Below are positions 1-9,009 of a stretch of DNA of 64,000 nucleotides, in pieces. The translations under genes were made by a program, and so were the position numbers. The stretch is from Sanguibacter hominis ATCC BAA-789 (lineage in GTDB: Bacteria > Actinomycetota > Actinomycetes > Actinomycetales > Cellulomonadaceae). Each line of letters begins with the position of its first letter. The stretch's first letter is position 1. Under the pieces are notes generated by a model. The model worked only from the letters and a program-made list of their open reading frames with translations, did not search any database and was not told where the DNA came from. The stretch lies in assembly GCF_012396185.1 (NCBI RefSeq), contig NZ_JAAXOW010000001.1, forward strand, positions 682,001 through 746,000, in the 5' to 3' direction.

Positions 1-1999
1 CCTCGACGGTCATCGCGTCGACCGCCTTGCCGATCGACGCGACGTTCGCCGCGACGGGCTGCCCGGCAGCGTTGACCAGCCGGGCGGTGCGCAGCCCGAA
101 CCGCTCCGCCGAGGTGAGGTCCGTGATGGCGAGCGCGAAACGCTGCCCCGGCAGCTGCCCGCCGGAGGACGTGAAGCCTGCTGGCACCTTCTCGATGTCC
201 CAGACGATCTTCGCGCCCGAGCTCGCCCGCTGCACGCGCGCCGCGGCGTCCGACATGTCCGTCGTGTAGGGCCGCAGGTCGAGCGTGCCGTAGCCCGGCT
301 CAGGGACGAGGTCCGACTGCCGGTACGTCGACAGGTCCGTCTTGGGGAAGGAGTCCGTCGTGGGGTCGGTCGCCAGGCCGAGATCGGCATACGCGGGGTT
401 GACGACCATCCCGTGCTCGTCCGGCTCCCCCGCGAGGAACGCCGCCGCGTACGGGTCCGACCGCAGCCACGCCCACACCGCAGCGTTCGCGTCCGACGAC
501 CCGAGCGCCACCATGAGCCCTTCCGGGGCGGCGGTCCGCACGAAGCTCGCGAGCTCCGGGTTGAGCTCGACGAGCTCCGGGTCGTTCGTGACCGACTGCG
601 GGTTCCCCGCGATCGCCTTGCCGCCACCACCGGGGACGTCGGCGCGGTACGACTGCGTGAGCAGCTTGGCGACGAGCCTCGCGTTGAGAGTCAACGAGTC
701 GAGCGGCGTCCCGGCCCGGCTCTGGTCCGCCCCCGCGGCGGGCTGGCGGTCAATCTGGAACGCCACGACGAGCGCCGAACGCGTCACCGGCGCGTACAGG
801 ACCGCGTCCTTCGACCAGCGCGGCGCGTCACCCGCGTCAGAAGGCTCTCCCGGCTGTGCGGGGTCCGCGCTCGCGTCCGCACCGGGCGCGTCGAGGACGG
901 GCCGGTTGAGGACCGCGAAGCTCGGGGCGCTCGGCGACTCGGACCGCAGCTGCTGGCGTGCCTCGGCGTCGCCCACCTGCGAGTAGCCGTACGTCGTCCC
1001 CGTGCGGCACAGTGCGCTCTGCCACGACGTCATCGCATGGCTGAACAGCTCGTTGCCGACCAGCCTCCGCTCGGCGGCGCCGATCGCGCACTGGGAACCG
1101 ATCGGCAGCATGTCGAGCGGGAAGACGAGCCGGTCGTCCCAGACGGACGCCGTCAGGGGCGAACCGCTCACGGACCCCGACGTGACGCTCTCGGCGTCCT
1201 CTCCCGCGGGAGTGACACCCGACCGCGGGACGACGACGAGCCAGCAGCGGTTCCCCGCGCCGTCGCGCGTCGGCACGCCGCACCCGAGGTGCGGCGCCTC
1301 GAGCGCCGTCTGCACCTCGAGGACCGCGTCACCGGTGCCGTCCGCGCCGGTCCGCGCGGCCGTGATCTCGTTGGTGCTCGCCGGGGTGAAGTACTCGGAC
1401 ACGTCGAACACCCGCGTGCCGTCGACCGTGCGCAGGGGCACTGCGTACGCCTTGAGGTTGGGGTTCGTCAGCGGCGGGGGGAGGCGCACGTCGTCCCCGT
1501 AGTCCTGCGCCGGGTCCTCGTTGGCGCGGAGGGCGCGGGTACCGACACGGTCGCCGAGCATCGCCGCGATCGACGAGCTCGGGGCGCCCCACTGGCACTG
1601 GTCGGGGGCTGGGCCGGTCTCGGCGTCGCCCCAGCACTGCATGATCTGGACGAAGTCCGTCGCGAACCGTCCCGGCGAGGTCGGTCGTCCTCCCGACCAG
1701 CTCACCCGGACGCCCTGGTGCGCGACGTCGGCGGTCTGGGACACGGTGACCTCGAGGCCGCGGAGCGCGGCGCGGGCCGGGTCACCGGGAGCGCGCTCGA
1801 CGCCGAAGCCCGGCTCCTCCCACGCCTGCGTCATCGCGCTGGCCGTCGCCCCGATCGTGCCGGGGGTCACCGGCACGACGACGCTCGGCGCCCTCGCCGC
1901 GAGCGCCTGGGCGCTCACGGCCGTGCCGATCACGGACGAGGTCAGGCCGAGGACCAGGACGAGCGAGCCGGCCCGGCGCAGCGCTGCCGCCCGCCTCAC
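1..1999 (-). CDS. Secreted PstS-like (phosphate-binding fold) protein, 3' end outside window
   Basis: The gene begins with GTG at 1999, overlapping the pstS stop codon by 4 nt (GTGA), and stays open for 666 codons to the window edge, so its C-terminus is missing here. The protein starts with a basic stretch and a hydrophobic core (about residues 8-30) followed by an Ala-rich cleavage-like site, so it is probably exported. Around residue 400 it has SKDAVLYAPVTRSALVVAFQ, which resembles the core strand of periplasmic phosphate-binding proteins, followed by LNARLVAKLLTQSYR, similar to the PstS segment after the first ligand loop. The first 380 residues resemble nothing I recognise. Position in the operon suggests a second extracytoplasmic phosphate receptor or an accessory of PstS. 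The exact function is inferred; the open frame and secretion signal are seen. Confidence 0.7.
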   Translation of the reverse strand, partial: MRRAAALRRAGSLVLVLGLTSSVIGTAVSAQALAARAPSVVVPVTPGTIGATASAMTQAWEEPGFGVERAPGDPARAALRGLEVTVSQTADVAHQGVRVSWSGGRPTSPGRFATDFVQIMQCWGDAETGPAPDQCQWGAPSSSIAAMLGDRVGTRALRANEDPAQDYGDDVRLPPPLTNPNLKAYAVPLRTVDGTRVFDVSEYFTPASTNEITAARTGADGTGDAVLEVQTALEAPHLGCGVPTRDGAGNRCWLVVVPRSGVTPAGEDAESVTSGSVSGSPLTASVWDDRLVFPLDMLPIGSQCAIGAAERRLVGNELFSHAMTSWQSALCRTGTTYGYSQVGDAEARQQLRSESPSAPSFAVLNRPVLDAPGADASADPAQPGEPSDAGDAPRWSKDAVLYAPVTRSALVVAFQIDRQPAAGADQSRAGTPLDSLTLNARLVAKLLTQSYRADVPGGGGKAIAGNPQSVTNDPELVELNPELASFVRTAAPEGLMVALGSSDANAAVWAWLRSDPYAAAFLAGEPDEHGMVVNPAYADLGLATDPTTDSFPKTDLSTYRQSDLVPEPGYGTLDLRPYTTDMSDAAARVQRASSGAKIVWDIEKVPAGFTSSGGQLPGQRFALAITDLTSAERFGLRTARLVNAAGQPVAANVASIGKAVDAMTVE

Positions 2000-3687
2000 C
2001 GTGCACCCGCCGAGCGCTCGCGCCGCGCGCCGATGACGCGCCCGACAGCCGGCGGCAGCACGACCGCGGCGAGGACCGACGCCACGACGGCTGCGAGCCC
2101 CCAGCCGCCGACCGGCTTGCGCTCCGTCTCGACAGGCAGGGCGATGACGTTCGTGCACACGCCCGTGTCCGGTTCGCACACGACCGGACCTCCCCCGCTC
2201 GTCGCGCCGACCTGCGAGACGTCCGGGCCGCCCGGCACGGTGCCCCCACCATCGGGGGAGCCGCCGTCGGGAGCACTCCCAGGCCCGCCGGTGTCGCCTC
2301 CCGGTGTGCCTCCCGGGTCGCTGCCGCCGTCGTCGCCGGGGTTGGCAGGTGTGCCGTCAGGCTGCCCGCCGGGACCGCTGCCGTCGTCCTTGCCGGGGCC
2401 GTCAGGTGTGCCTGTGGGCGCTCCCGGCCCACCGCACGTCGCGCCCTTGCGGTCGCACTCCGCAGGCATCGGCGCGTTCTTCGCGAGGGTGTTGGTGCCG
2501 TCCTTGGAGAACGTCGGGTTGTTGCACTTCGTGATGTCGACCTCCTGAGCGTCGACACCAGGGATCTTGCGCACCTGCTCGAGCCCGGCCTCGACCAGGT
2601 TCATCGGGAGCGGGGAGTAGCCGAGGACGTCGGCCTGCTGCTGGCCCTCGCACAGGAAGTAGTAGGAGAAGGCCCCGAGCGTGCGGCCCTTCGCCTCGGT
2701 GAAGCCCGACTGGACCGACGTCGGCACGACCATGTAGCTGTACGAGGACAGAGGGTAGGTGCGACGGTCCTTCGACCCGTACACACCTGTGAGGTCCTGC
2801 GTGAGGTACGCCGCTGACTTCTCGTCGTTGTTGATCTTGGCCTCGAGCAGGCCGACCGCGACGTTCTGCGCCGTCGGGCCGACGTAGTACCCGGCCGAGT
2901 TGAGGACCTTCGCGACCGGGTACCCGGTCTTGAGGGCGTACGAGTACTCGACGTAGGTGATCGTCCCCTGGTTCGCGTTCTGGGCGACATAGCCGGAAAC
3001 GCCCTGCGAGTTGGGCTGTGCGACGAACCCCTTTCCCGGGAGCGTCGGGAAGTTCGACGTCATGCCGCAAGGGGTCGCCCGTCCAGCCTTCGCGCAGTAG
3101 GCGTCCCACAGCGGCCTGTGCTGGTCGGCCATCCACGCGGTGAACTGAGCCGTCGATCCCGAGCCGTCCGACCGCACGACCGGCACCACCTTGCGGGCGG
3201 GGAGCGCGACGCCCGGGTTGTCGGCAGCGATCGCGGGGTCGTTCCACATCGTGATGACACCCGTGAAGATCTTGCTGACCACGTCACCCGAGAGCCGCAG
3301 GCCGGTCAGGCGCTTGCCGCCGACCTGGAGGTTGTACATGAAGGCGGTGCCGCCCGCGACGATCGGCATGTAGGCGAACGAGCGGCTCGGCAGGGTGTCG
3401 AGGACACCGTTGTCGGTGAGTCCGTAGGGCGTCTCGGTGACCGCGAAGTCGACCGTTCCCGCCTTGAACTGGTTGCGGCCGTCCACCGAGCCGGTCGACG
3501 CGTAGTTGACGCGCATCCCGTACTGCTCGACGTTGCGGCGCCACTGGTCGACGGCGTTCGAGCTCCACGACGAACCGCCGCCGTTGACCGGGACGTACGT
3601 GGCGGCCTGAGCGGTCGCCGGCGCGAGCAGCGCGAGGACCATGCTGAGGACGAGCACCGCACGCGTGCGGTGGTGGTGCGAGTTCAT
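1996..3687 (-). CDS. pstS: Phosphate ABC transporter substrate-binding protein with C-terminal membrane anchor
   Basis: Extracytoplasmic phosphate receptor of the Pst transporter, 563 residues. ATG at 3687 overlaps the pstA stop (ATGA). An Sec signal peptide ending in TAQAA precedes the mature start TYVPVNGGGSSWSSNAVDQW. Typical PstS segments follow, including STGSVDGRNQFKAGTVDFAV and RSDGSGSTAQFTAWM (phosphate-binding loop). There is no lipobox cysteine. From about residue 421 comes a long Gly/Pro/Asp-rich linker, then a hydrophobic helix (about 528-548) and a basic tail (GARRERSAGAR), so the protein is probably tethered by its C-terminus rather than by lipid. It is longer than the usual 330-380 residues because of this tail. 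It is transcribed with pstC and pstA; the candidate PHO box at 6265-6297 suggests phosphate-starvation control. Confidence 0.93.
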   Translation of the reverse strand: MNSHHHRTRAVLVLSMVLALLAPATAQAATYVPVNGGGSSWSSNAVDQWRRNVEQYGMRVNYASTGSVDGRNQFKAGTVDFAVTETPYGLTDNGVLDTLPSRSFAYMPIVAGGTAFMYNLQVGGKRLTGLRLSGDVVSKIFTGVITMWNDPAIAADNPGVALPARKVVPVVRSDGSGSTAQFTAWMADQHRPLWDAYCAKAGRATPCGMTSNFPTLPGKGFVAQPNSQGVSGYVAQNANQGTITYVEYSYALKTGYPVAKVLNSAGYYVGPTAQNVAVGLLEAKINNDEKSAAYLTQDLTGVYGSKDRRTYPLSSYSYMVVPTSVQSGFTEAKGRTLGAFSYYFLCEGQQQADVLGYSPLPMNLVEAGLEQVRKIPGVDAQEVDITKCNNPTFSKDGTNTLAKNAPMPAECDRKGATCGGPGAPTGTPDGPGKDDGSGPGGQPDGTPANPGDDGGSDPGGTPGGDTGGPGSAPDGGSPDGGGTVPGGPDVSQVGATSGGGPVVCEPDTGVCTNVIALPVETERKPVGGWGLAAVVASVLAAVVLPPAVGRVIGARRERSAGAR

Positions 3688-5087
3688 GACTCCTCCGGGG
3701 CGGGGACGACGAGCTCGGTGGCGGGGGTGCCTGACGAGGGACTGCTGTGCGCGGGGACGGGAGCCGGTGTGCCCCTGCCACGTCGACGCAGGGCGCGTGG
3801 AACGGCACGACGGCGCAGCGCACCGGCACGACGCCGCAGGACGCCCGCCCTGCGACGCACGCGCGCCGGCATCGACCGCAGACGCGCTCGCCGTGCCGCG
3901 CGGGCGAGCCGTCGAGACTCGCGCCGCGCGGGCGTCTGCGCGCCGATCACCCGGGCGACGACGAACAGCAGGACGACGAGCAGCATGAGGACGGCGGCCG
4001 TGCCGAAGCCGCGCGCGATCATCGTCGGCTCGGGCGACTTGACGAACTGGAAGATCGCGAGCGGCAAGGAGACCATCGGGCCGGTCGTCGGGTCCGTGTT
4101 GAGCGACGCCGTGAAGCCTGAGGTGAGCAACACGGGCGACGTCTCGCCGATGCCGCGCGCCGTCGCGAGGATGACCGCCGTCGTGAGCCCGGAACGGCTC
4201 GTCGGCAGGACGACGCGCACGACCGTGCGCCACTGGCTCGCACCGAGCGCGTACGACGCCTCGGTGAGTGTCGCCGGCACGAGCCGCAGCACGACGTCGG
4301 CGGAGCGCACCATGATCGGCAGCATCATGATGCTGATCGCGACCGACGCGGCGAGCCCCGACTTGTCCACGCCGAGCGCGAGGATCACCGTCGCGTAGAC
4401 GAACAGGCCCGCGACGATCGACGGCAGCGCCGTCATCGCCTCGACGACCGTCCGCACGAACCGTGCGAAACGTCCCGGGAGCTGCGTGAGCAGCAGCGCC
4501 GTCGCGAGGCCGAGCGGCACCGTGATGACCAGCGCGATCGAGATCTGGACGAGCGTCCCGACGATCGCGTGCACCACGCCACCGTCCGAGAGCGGGTCGA
4601 GCGGCCCGGCCAGCGACATGTCCTCGGTGAACAGGTTGAGGTGCGCGAGCGCGGGTGCGCCGCGCACGATCGTGAAGACCACGATGAACACGAGGGTCCC
4701 GACGACGGCCGCGGCGAGCAGGTGCACGACGACGGTCACGAGACGGTCGCCGACCGCGATGCGGTCCTCCGCGTAGGACGCGAGCAGCGCGTAGAGCCCG
4801 AGGAACAGCACGAGGCAGATCGCTGTCGCGCCCAGCAGGCTCGTCACCGGGAGGATCCGCGTCGTCAGGAGGACGGTGAGCGCGAGCGACGCGAGCGCCG
4901 CGCCGCCGAGCGCGAGCACGTCCGTGACCCGCACACCGTGCAGCTCGCGGCGCGGCTGCCGCGGCGTCCGGCCGGCCGACGGGCTGCGCGGCGGGGGCAC
5001 GGTCGTCGCGGGCTCGGCGAGCGGCGTCTGGACGTCGCGCGGGGGCCTGGTGCGGAGCACGGGACGGCGCTCAGGGGCGATGGTCAT
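3684..5087 (-). CDS. pstA: Phosphate ABC transporter permease PstA
   Basis: Inner-membrane permease of the Pst phosphate importer, 467 residues against about 290 for typical PstA. The permease domain holds the EAA-loop signature EASYALGASQWRTVVRVVLP, the contact site for the PstB ATPase. The extra length lies at both ends. An N-terminal region of about 125 residues contains a proline/arginine-rich cytoplasmic stretch and two or three additional hydrophobic segments (VLALGGAALASLALTVLL and SLLGATAICLVLFLGLYALL). A C-terminal tail of about 90 residues is extremely Arg-rich and ends in a Pro/Ser-rich segment. It starts 10 nt after the pstC stop and overlaps pstS by 4 nt. No pstB lies in the window; it probably follows beyond position 1. 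Confidence 0.93.
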   Translation of the reverse strand: MTIAPERRPVLRTRPPRDVQTPLAEPATTVPPPRSPSAGRTPRQPRRELHGVRVTDVLALGGAALASLALTVLLTTRILPVTSLLGATAICLVLFLGLYALLASYAEDRIAVGDRLVTVVVHLLAAAVVGTLVFIVVFTIVRGAPALAHLNLFTEDMSLAGPLDPLSDGGVVHAIVGTLVQISIALVITVPLGLATALLLTQLPGRFARFVRTVVEAMTALPSIVAGLFVYATVILALGVDKSGLAASVAISIMMLPIMVRSADVVLRLVPATLTEASYALGASQWRTVVRVVLPTSRSGLTTAVILATARGIGETSPVLLTSGFTASLNTDPTTGPMVSLPLAIFQFVKSPEPTMIARGFGTAAVLMLLVVLLFVVARVIGAQTPARRESRRLARAARRARLRSMPARVRRRAGVLRRRAGALRRRAVPRALRRRGRGTPAPVPAHSSPSSGTPATELVVPAPEES

Positions 5088-5097
5088 GTCGGGGCCC

Positions 5098-6135
5098 CTA
5101 GCTCGACGCGCCCGAGCGCGACCGTGCCGCGATCGTCGACGCCGCGAAGTTCACGACGAGCGTCATGAGGAACAGTGCGAGGCCGGCCGCCATGAGCGCC
5201 GCCATGCCGAAGGGTGTCGCCTCGCCGTAGCGCAGGGCGATCAGCGACGACACGGAGCTCGCGCCGTTCTGCAGGATGTGCGGCTGGATCACGAAGACGG
5301 GCGAGATGATCATGTAGACGGCGATCGTCTCGCCGAGCGCGCGGCCCAGGCCGAGCATCGTCCCGCCGACGATGCCGCCCGTGCCGTACGGCAGCACGAC
5401 CGAGCGGATCATCCCCCACCGCGTCGAGCCGAGCGCGAGCGCCCCCTCCCGCTCGCCGACCGGCGCCTGGGAGAACACCTCCCGCATGATCGACGTCATG
5501 ATCGGAGTGATCATCATCGCGACGACGATCCCCGCGACGAACGTCGACGACGTGAACACGGTGACGGTCTGCAGCGGGTCGCCCGGCGTGAAGCCGTCGA
5601 CGCGCAGGAACGGGAGCACCGGGCCGAACGTCTCCGAGAGCCACCGCGCCAGCCCGGTGACCGCGCCCTGCAGGAAGAAGAAGCCCCACAGCCCGTACAC
5701 GACCGAGGGGATCGCGCTCATGAGGTCGACGAGGCTGACGAGCGTCGGCCGCAGGCGGGCCGGGACGTACTCGCTGATGCACAGTGCCGTGCCGAGCGCG
5801 AGGGGCAGCGCGAGCCCCACGGCGACCGCCGCGATGAGCATCGTGCCCACGATGATCGCGGCGATGCCGAACCGACCTGCGTCCGGCTCCCACGCCTGCG
5901 TCGTCACGAACGACCAGCCGGCCTGCCGCAGCGCGGGCCACGCCCGCACGCACAAGAACACCCCGACGAACAGCATGATCGCCAGGACGGACACTCCGCC
6001 CACCCGCAGCACGCCCCGGAAGACGCGGTCTGCGGGAGCGCGTCGGGTACCGAGGCGGCGCGGCCGGTCGGTCGACGGGAGCGTCGCCGCCGGCACGGAG
6101 CCAGGCAGGAACGTCAGGGGTGGTGCAGTCGTCAC
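5098..6135 (-). CDS. pstC: Phosphate ABC transporter permease PstC
   Basis: Inner-membrane permease partner of PstA, first gene of the operon, 345 residues. I chose GTG at 6135 (VTTAPPLTFLPGS) because it gives the family's usual length and the frame upstream is a high-GC extension without family resemblance. Six transmembrane segments are visible, starting with VGGVSVLAIMLFVGVFLCV. The EAA loop reads EREGALALGSTRWGMIRSVV, and LGRALGETIAVYMIISPVF is a characteristic PstC segment. A candidate three-unit PHO box lies about 130 nt upstream (6265-6297), which would place the operon under a PhoP-type regulator. Confidence 0.93.
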   Translation of the reverse strand: MTTAPPLTFLPGSVPAATLPSTDRPRRLGTRRAPADRVFRGVLRVGGVSVLAIMLFVGVFLCVRAWPALRQAGWSFVTTQAWEPDAGRFGIAAIIVGTMLIAAVAVGLALPLALGTALCISEYVPARLRPTLVSLVDLMSAIPSVVYGLWGFFFLQGAVTGLARWLSETFGPVLPFLRVDGFTPGDPLQTVTVFTSSTFVAGIVVAMMITPIMTSIMREVFSQAPVGEREGALALGSTRWGMIRSVVLPYGTGGIVGGTMLGLGRALGETIAVYMIISPVFVIQPHILQNGASSVSSLIALRYGEATPFGMAALMAAGLALFLMTLVVNFAASTIAARSRSGASS

Positions 6136-6264
6136 GGGGTGACCTGTCTCGTCGGCGCGCGCAGCGGTTCGCGGACCGGCCCCGCACGGTGCAGCCGAGC
6201 GCGGTCCGGCGTGCCCACGCACGCCAGAGCCAGGGTGGGGCGCGTCACAGGCGCAGCGGCGTCG

Positions 6265-6297
6265 TCGGCCGTAACGGGTGGTGACGCGTGCGTGAAC
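6265..6297 (-). promoter_or_regulatory. Candidate PHO box (PhoP operator) upstream of pstC
   Basis: Read on the minus strand, three contiguous 11-nt units occur: GTTCACGCACG, CGTCACCACCC and GTTACGGCCGA. They match the direct-repeat-unit design of actinobacterial PhoP operators (core GTTCACC, 11-nt period) and lie upstream of the pst operon. Units one and two are good matches; the third is weaker. The sequence is seen; binding by PhoP is inferred. Confidence 0.55.
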
Positions 6298-6354
6298 CTT
6301 TGCCGCTGCTCCCGGCGATCCCTCTCGCGCCTGCCTGCCCGGGCGCAGAACAGG

Positions 6355-6360
6355 GACAAT
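6355..6360 (+). promoter_or_regulatory. -10 element for leaderless AEC carrier gene
   Basis: GACAAT lies 7 nt before the GTG at 6368. This is the spacing at which an actinobacterial -10 box places the transcription start on the first base of the start codon. Confidence 0.4.
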
Positions 6361-6367
6361 GGGCTGC

Positions 6368-7285
6368 GTGACCGACATCCTGCAGGGCTTCACGATCATC
6401 GCCGTCGTGATCCTCGTGGGTTTCGTCATCGGTCGCATCGGGCTGCTCGGGCCTGCGGCCCGTCCGGTGATCGCGCGCCTGACGTTCTTCGTGCTGACGC
6501 CGTCCCTGCTGTTCACGGTCATGCTCGACGCCGACCCGGGCGACCTGCTCACACCGCTCGTCCTCGCGTCCGTGACCGCGGCAGCCGTCGTCTTCGTCGT
6601 GTTCGCGCTCGTGGCGCGGCTCGTGTGGCGCCGCTCGGTCGCGGACACGGTCGTCGGTGCGCTGAGCTCCGGGTACGTCAACGCGAACAACATCGGCCTG
6701 CCCGTCGCCGCCTACGTGCTGGGTGACGCGACGCTCATCGCGCCCGTCATCCTCGTCCAGCTCCTCGTGATCTCCCCGGTCGCGCTCACGCTCCTCGACT
6801 CGTCGACCTCGGGGGTCGTCACGCTGCGCAGCGTCGTCGCCCAGCCTGTGCGCAACCCGATCATCATCGCGTCGGCGCTAGGCCTGGGCGTGTCGCTCCT
6901 CGGCATCGACCTGCCTGACGCCGCGGTCGAGCCGTTCCGGATCATCGGGGGCGGCGCGGTGCCTCTCATGCTCATCGCGTTCGGCATCTCCCTCGCCGGC
7001 GGCCACATCCTCGAGCCGGGGCCGCAGCGCCGAGACGCGTTCCTCGCGTCCGCCCTCAAGCTCCTGCTCATGCCCGCTGTCGCGCTCCTCGCAGGGCTCG
7101 CGCTCGGGCTGCACGGCGACGACCTGTTCGTCGTCGTGACGCTCGCAGGGCTGCCCACCGCGCAGAACGTCTTCAACTACGCGCAGCGCTACGAGGCGGG
7201 CGAGGTGCTCGCCCGCGACACGATCGCCGTGACGACGCTCGGCGCGCTGCCCGTGCTCATGCTCGTCGCGGCGACGCTGCACTGA
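6368..7285 (+). CDS. AEC (auxin efflux carrier) family transporter
   Basis: Membrane carrier of 305 residues with about ten hydrophobic helices in two inverted halves, typical of the AEC/Mem_trans family, which includes bacterial malate/malonate and related organic-anion permeases. The N-terminal helix is DILQGFTIIAVVILVGFVIG. The family-type segment GYVNANNIGLPVAAYVLGD carries the conserved Asn/Gly-rich discontinuity, and LAGLPTAQNVFNYAQRYEAG is the matching motif in the second half. GTG at 6368 is preferred over ATG at 6359 because a -10-like GACAAT ends 7 nt upstream, implying a leaderless transcript. The substrate cannot be told from sequence. It stands alone, diverging from pstC. Confidence 0.85.
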   Translation: MTDILQGFTIIAVVILVGFVIGRIGLLGPAARPVIARLTFFVLTPSLLFTVMLDADPGDLLTPLVLASVTAAAVVFVVFALVARLVWRRSVADTVVGALSSGYVNANNIGLPVAAYVLGDATLIAPVILVQLLVISPVALTLLDSSTSGVVTLRSVVAQPVRNPIIIASALGLGVSLLGIDLPDAAVEPFRIIGGGAVPLMLIAFGISLAGGHILEPGPQRRDAFLASALKLLLMPAVALLAGLALGLHGDDLFVVVTLAGLPTAQNVFNYAQRYEAGEVLARDTIAVTTLGALPVLMLVAATLH

Positions 7286-7319
7286 GGCCAGCACCCGCGC
7301 GCGCGGCGGGCGCAGCGGC

Positions 7320-7325
7320 TACTGT
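7320..7325 (+). promoter_or_regulatory. -10 element for leaderless FAD dehydrogenase gene
   Basis: TACTGT fits the TANNNT consensus and ends 6 nt before the ATG at 7332, so the mRNA probably starts at the initiation codon. No Shine-Dalgarno sequence is visible. Confidence 0.5.
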
Positions 7326-7331
7326 CCGAGC

Positions 7332-8990
7332 ATGGCTGACAACGACGTCATCATCATCGGTGCGGGCCTGTCCGGGCTCGTCGCCGCCGCGACACTCACG
7401 GCGCGCGGCACGCGCGTCACGCTCCTCGACGCAGAGCCACGCGCCTCGCTCGGCGGGCAGGCCTTCTGGTCGTTCGGCGGGCTGTTCCTCGTCGACTCGC
7501 CCGAGCAGCGCCGCCTCGGCGTGAGGGACTCTCCCGAGCTCGCGTTCGACGACTGGCTCGGCTCCGCGCAATTCGCCCCAGGCGCCGAGCGTGGGGAAGG
7601 TCCCGACCGGTACGGCTACGCGTGGGCGCGACGCTTCGTCGACTTCGCCGCGGGCGACATGCGGCCGTGGCTGCACGGCCTGGGCGTGCGCTGGTTCCCG
7701 CTCGTGCAGTGGGCCGAGCGCGGCGGTCACCTCGCCGGCGGGCACGGCAACTCCGTGCCGCGGTTCCACGTCACGTGGGGCACGGGGCCGGGCATCCTCG
7801 AGCCGTTCGTGCGGGCGGCCGTCGACGCGCACCGCGCAGGGCTGCTCGAGCTGCGCACGCGCCACCGCGTGACGTCGCTCGTGACGACGGACGGCCGCGT
7901 CACCGGTGTGCGTGCGGACGTCCTCGCGCCCGACGGCGTGGGTCGCGGCGAGCCGTCGAGCCGCGAGGTCGTGCGTCGGGTCGAGCTGGGTGCGGGCGCC
8001 GTCGTCGTCGCGACCGGCGGCATCGGCGCGAACCACGACCTCGTGCGGGCCTCGTGGCCCGCGAGCGCGGGCCGTCTGCCGGACGACATGCTCTCGGGAG
8101 TCCCCGACTCGACGGACGGCGAGATGCTGGCACGCGCGACCGAGGCTGGCGCGGCGCTCGTGCACACGGACCGGATGTGGCACTACCCCGAGGGCATCGC
8201 GATGCACACTCCGGTCTGGTCGCGGCACGGCATCCGCATCCTGCCCGGGCCGTCGTCGCTGTGGCTCGACGCCGACGGCGGCCGCCTGCCCGCTCCGCTC
8301 TTCCCCGGGTTCGACGCGCTCGGTGCGCTGCGGTACATCACCGGGCGCGGCGACTCCTACTCGTGGTTCGTGCTCAACCGGCAGATCATGGAGACCGAGT
8401 TCGCGCTCTCGGGCTCGGACCAGAACCCCGACCTGACGGGGAAGGACCTGCGCCTCCTCGCGGAGCGCGTGCTGCCGGGCGCCGTCGGGCCCGTCGCGCG
8501 GTTCGCCCAGGAGTCGGAGGACTTCGTGTGGGCGCCGACCGTCCGCGAGCTTGCTGCAGGCATGAACGCGCTCACAGGCGAGGACCGGATCGACGCCGGT
8601 GCGCTGGAGCGCATCGTGGCGCTCCGCGACGCGCAGGTCACGTCGGGCCTCGGCAAAGACCCGCAGGTCGTCGCGACGGCGCGGGCCCGCGAGTTCGTCG
8701 TCGACCGCCTGATCCGGGTGTCCCCGCCGCGTCCGTTCATCACGCCCGACGACGGTCCCCTCCTCGCCGTGCGCCTCCGCGTCCTCACGCGCAAGACCCT
8801 CGGCGGCCTGCACACCGACGTCGACGGTCGTGTGCTGCGTCCTGACGGCGAGGTGCTGCCGGGGCTGTGGGCGGTCGGCGAGGCCGCTGGCTTCGGTGGT
8901 GGCGGTGTGCACGGGGAGCGCGCGCTCGAGGGCACGTTCCTCGGCGGGTGCCTGTTCTCCGGGCGGACCGTCGGCGAGGCGATCGGCTGA
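7332..8990 (+). CDS. FAD-binding dehydrogenase (fumarate reductase/KstD-like flavoprotein)
   Basis: Cytoplasmic flavoprotein oxidoreductase of 552 residues. The N-terminus DVIIIGAGLSGLVAAATLTA is the dinucleotide-binding beta-alpha-beta fold (GxGxxG), with an acidic residue ending strand two (LLDAE). The C-terminus holds the second FAD-contact segment, GLWAVGEAAGFGGGGVHGER, a glycine-rich signature of the fumarate reductase/3-ketosteroid dehydrogenase superfamily. Its overall length and SLGGQAFWSFGGLF near residue 40 match the group annotated as putative FAD-binding dehydrogenase. The substrate is unknown; no steroid-catabolism genes lie nearby. It is followed by a strong hairpin (9015-9048). 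Confidence 0.85.
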   Translation: MADNDVIIIGAGLSGLVAAATLTARGTRVTLLDAEPRASLGGQAFWSFGGLFLVDSPEQRRLGVRDSPELAFDDWLGSAQFAPGAERGEGPDRYGYAWARRFVDFAAGDMRPWLHGLGVRWFPLVQWAERGGHLAGGHGNSVPRFHVTWGTGPGILEPFVRAAVDAHRAGLLELRTRHRVTSLVTTDGRVTGVRADVLAPDGVGRGEPSSREVVRRVELGAGAVVVATGGIGANHDLVRASWPASAGRLPDDMLSGVPDSTDGEMLARATEAGAALVHTDRMWHYPEGIAMHTPVWSRHGIRILPGPSSLWLDADGGRLPAPLFPGFDALGALRYITGRGDSYSWFVLNRQIMETEFALSGSDQNPDLTGKDLRLLAERVLPGAVGPVARFAQESEDFVWAPTVRELAAGMNALTGEDRIDAGALERIVALRDAQVTSGLGKDPQVVATARAREFVVDRLIRVSPPRPFITPDDGPLLAVRLRVLTRKTLGGLHTDVDGRVLRPDGEVLPGLWAVGEAAGFGGGGVHGERALEGTFLGGCLFSGRTVGEAIG

Positions 8991-9009
8991 CGGCCGCACG
9001 CCCGGTGAA

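Noticed and set aside
413-2548. Plus-strand frame of 711 codons opposite pstS and the PstS-like gene
   Set aside because: Arg-rich shadow composition; the minus-strand frames show signal peptides and phosphate-binding motifs.
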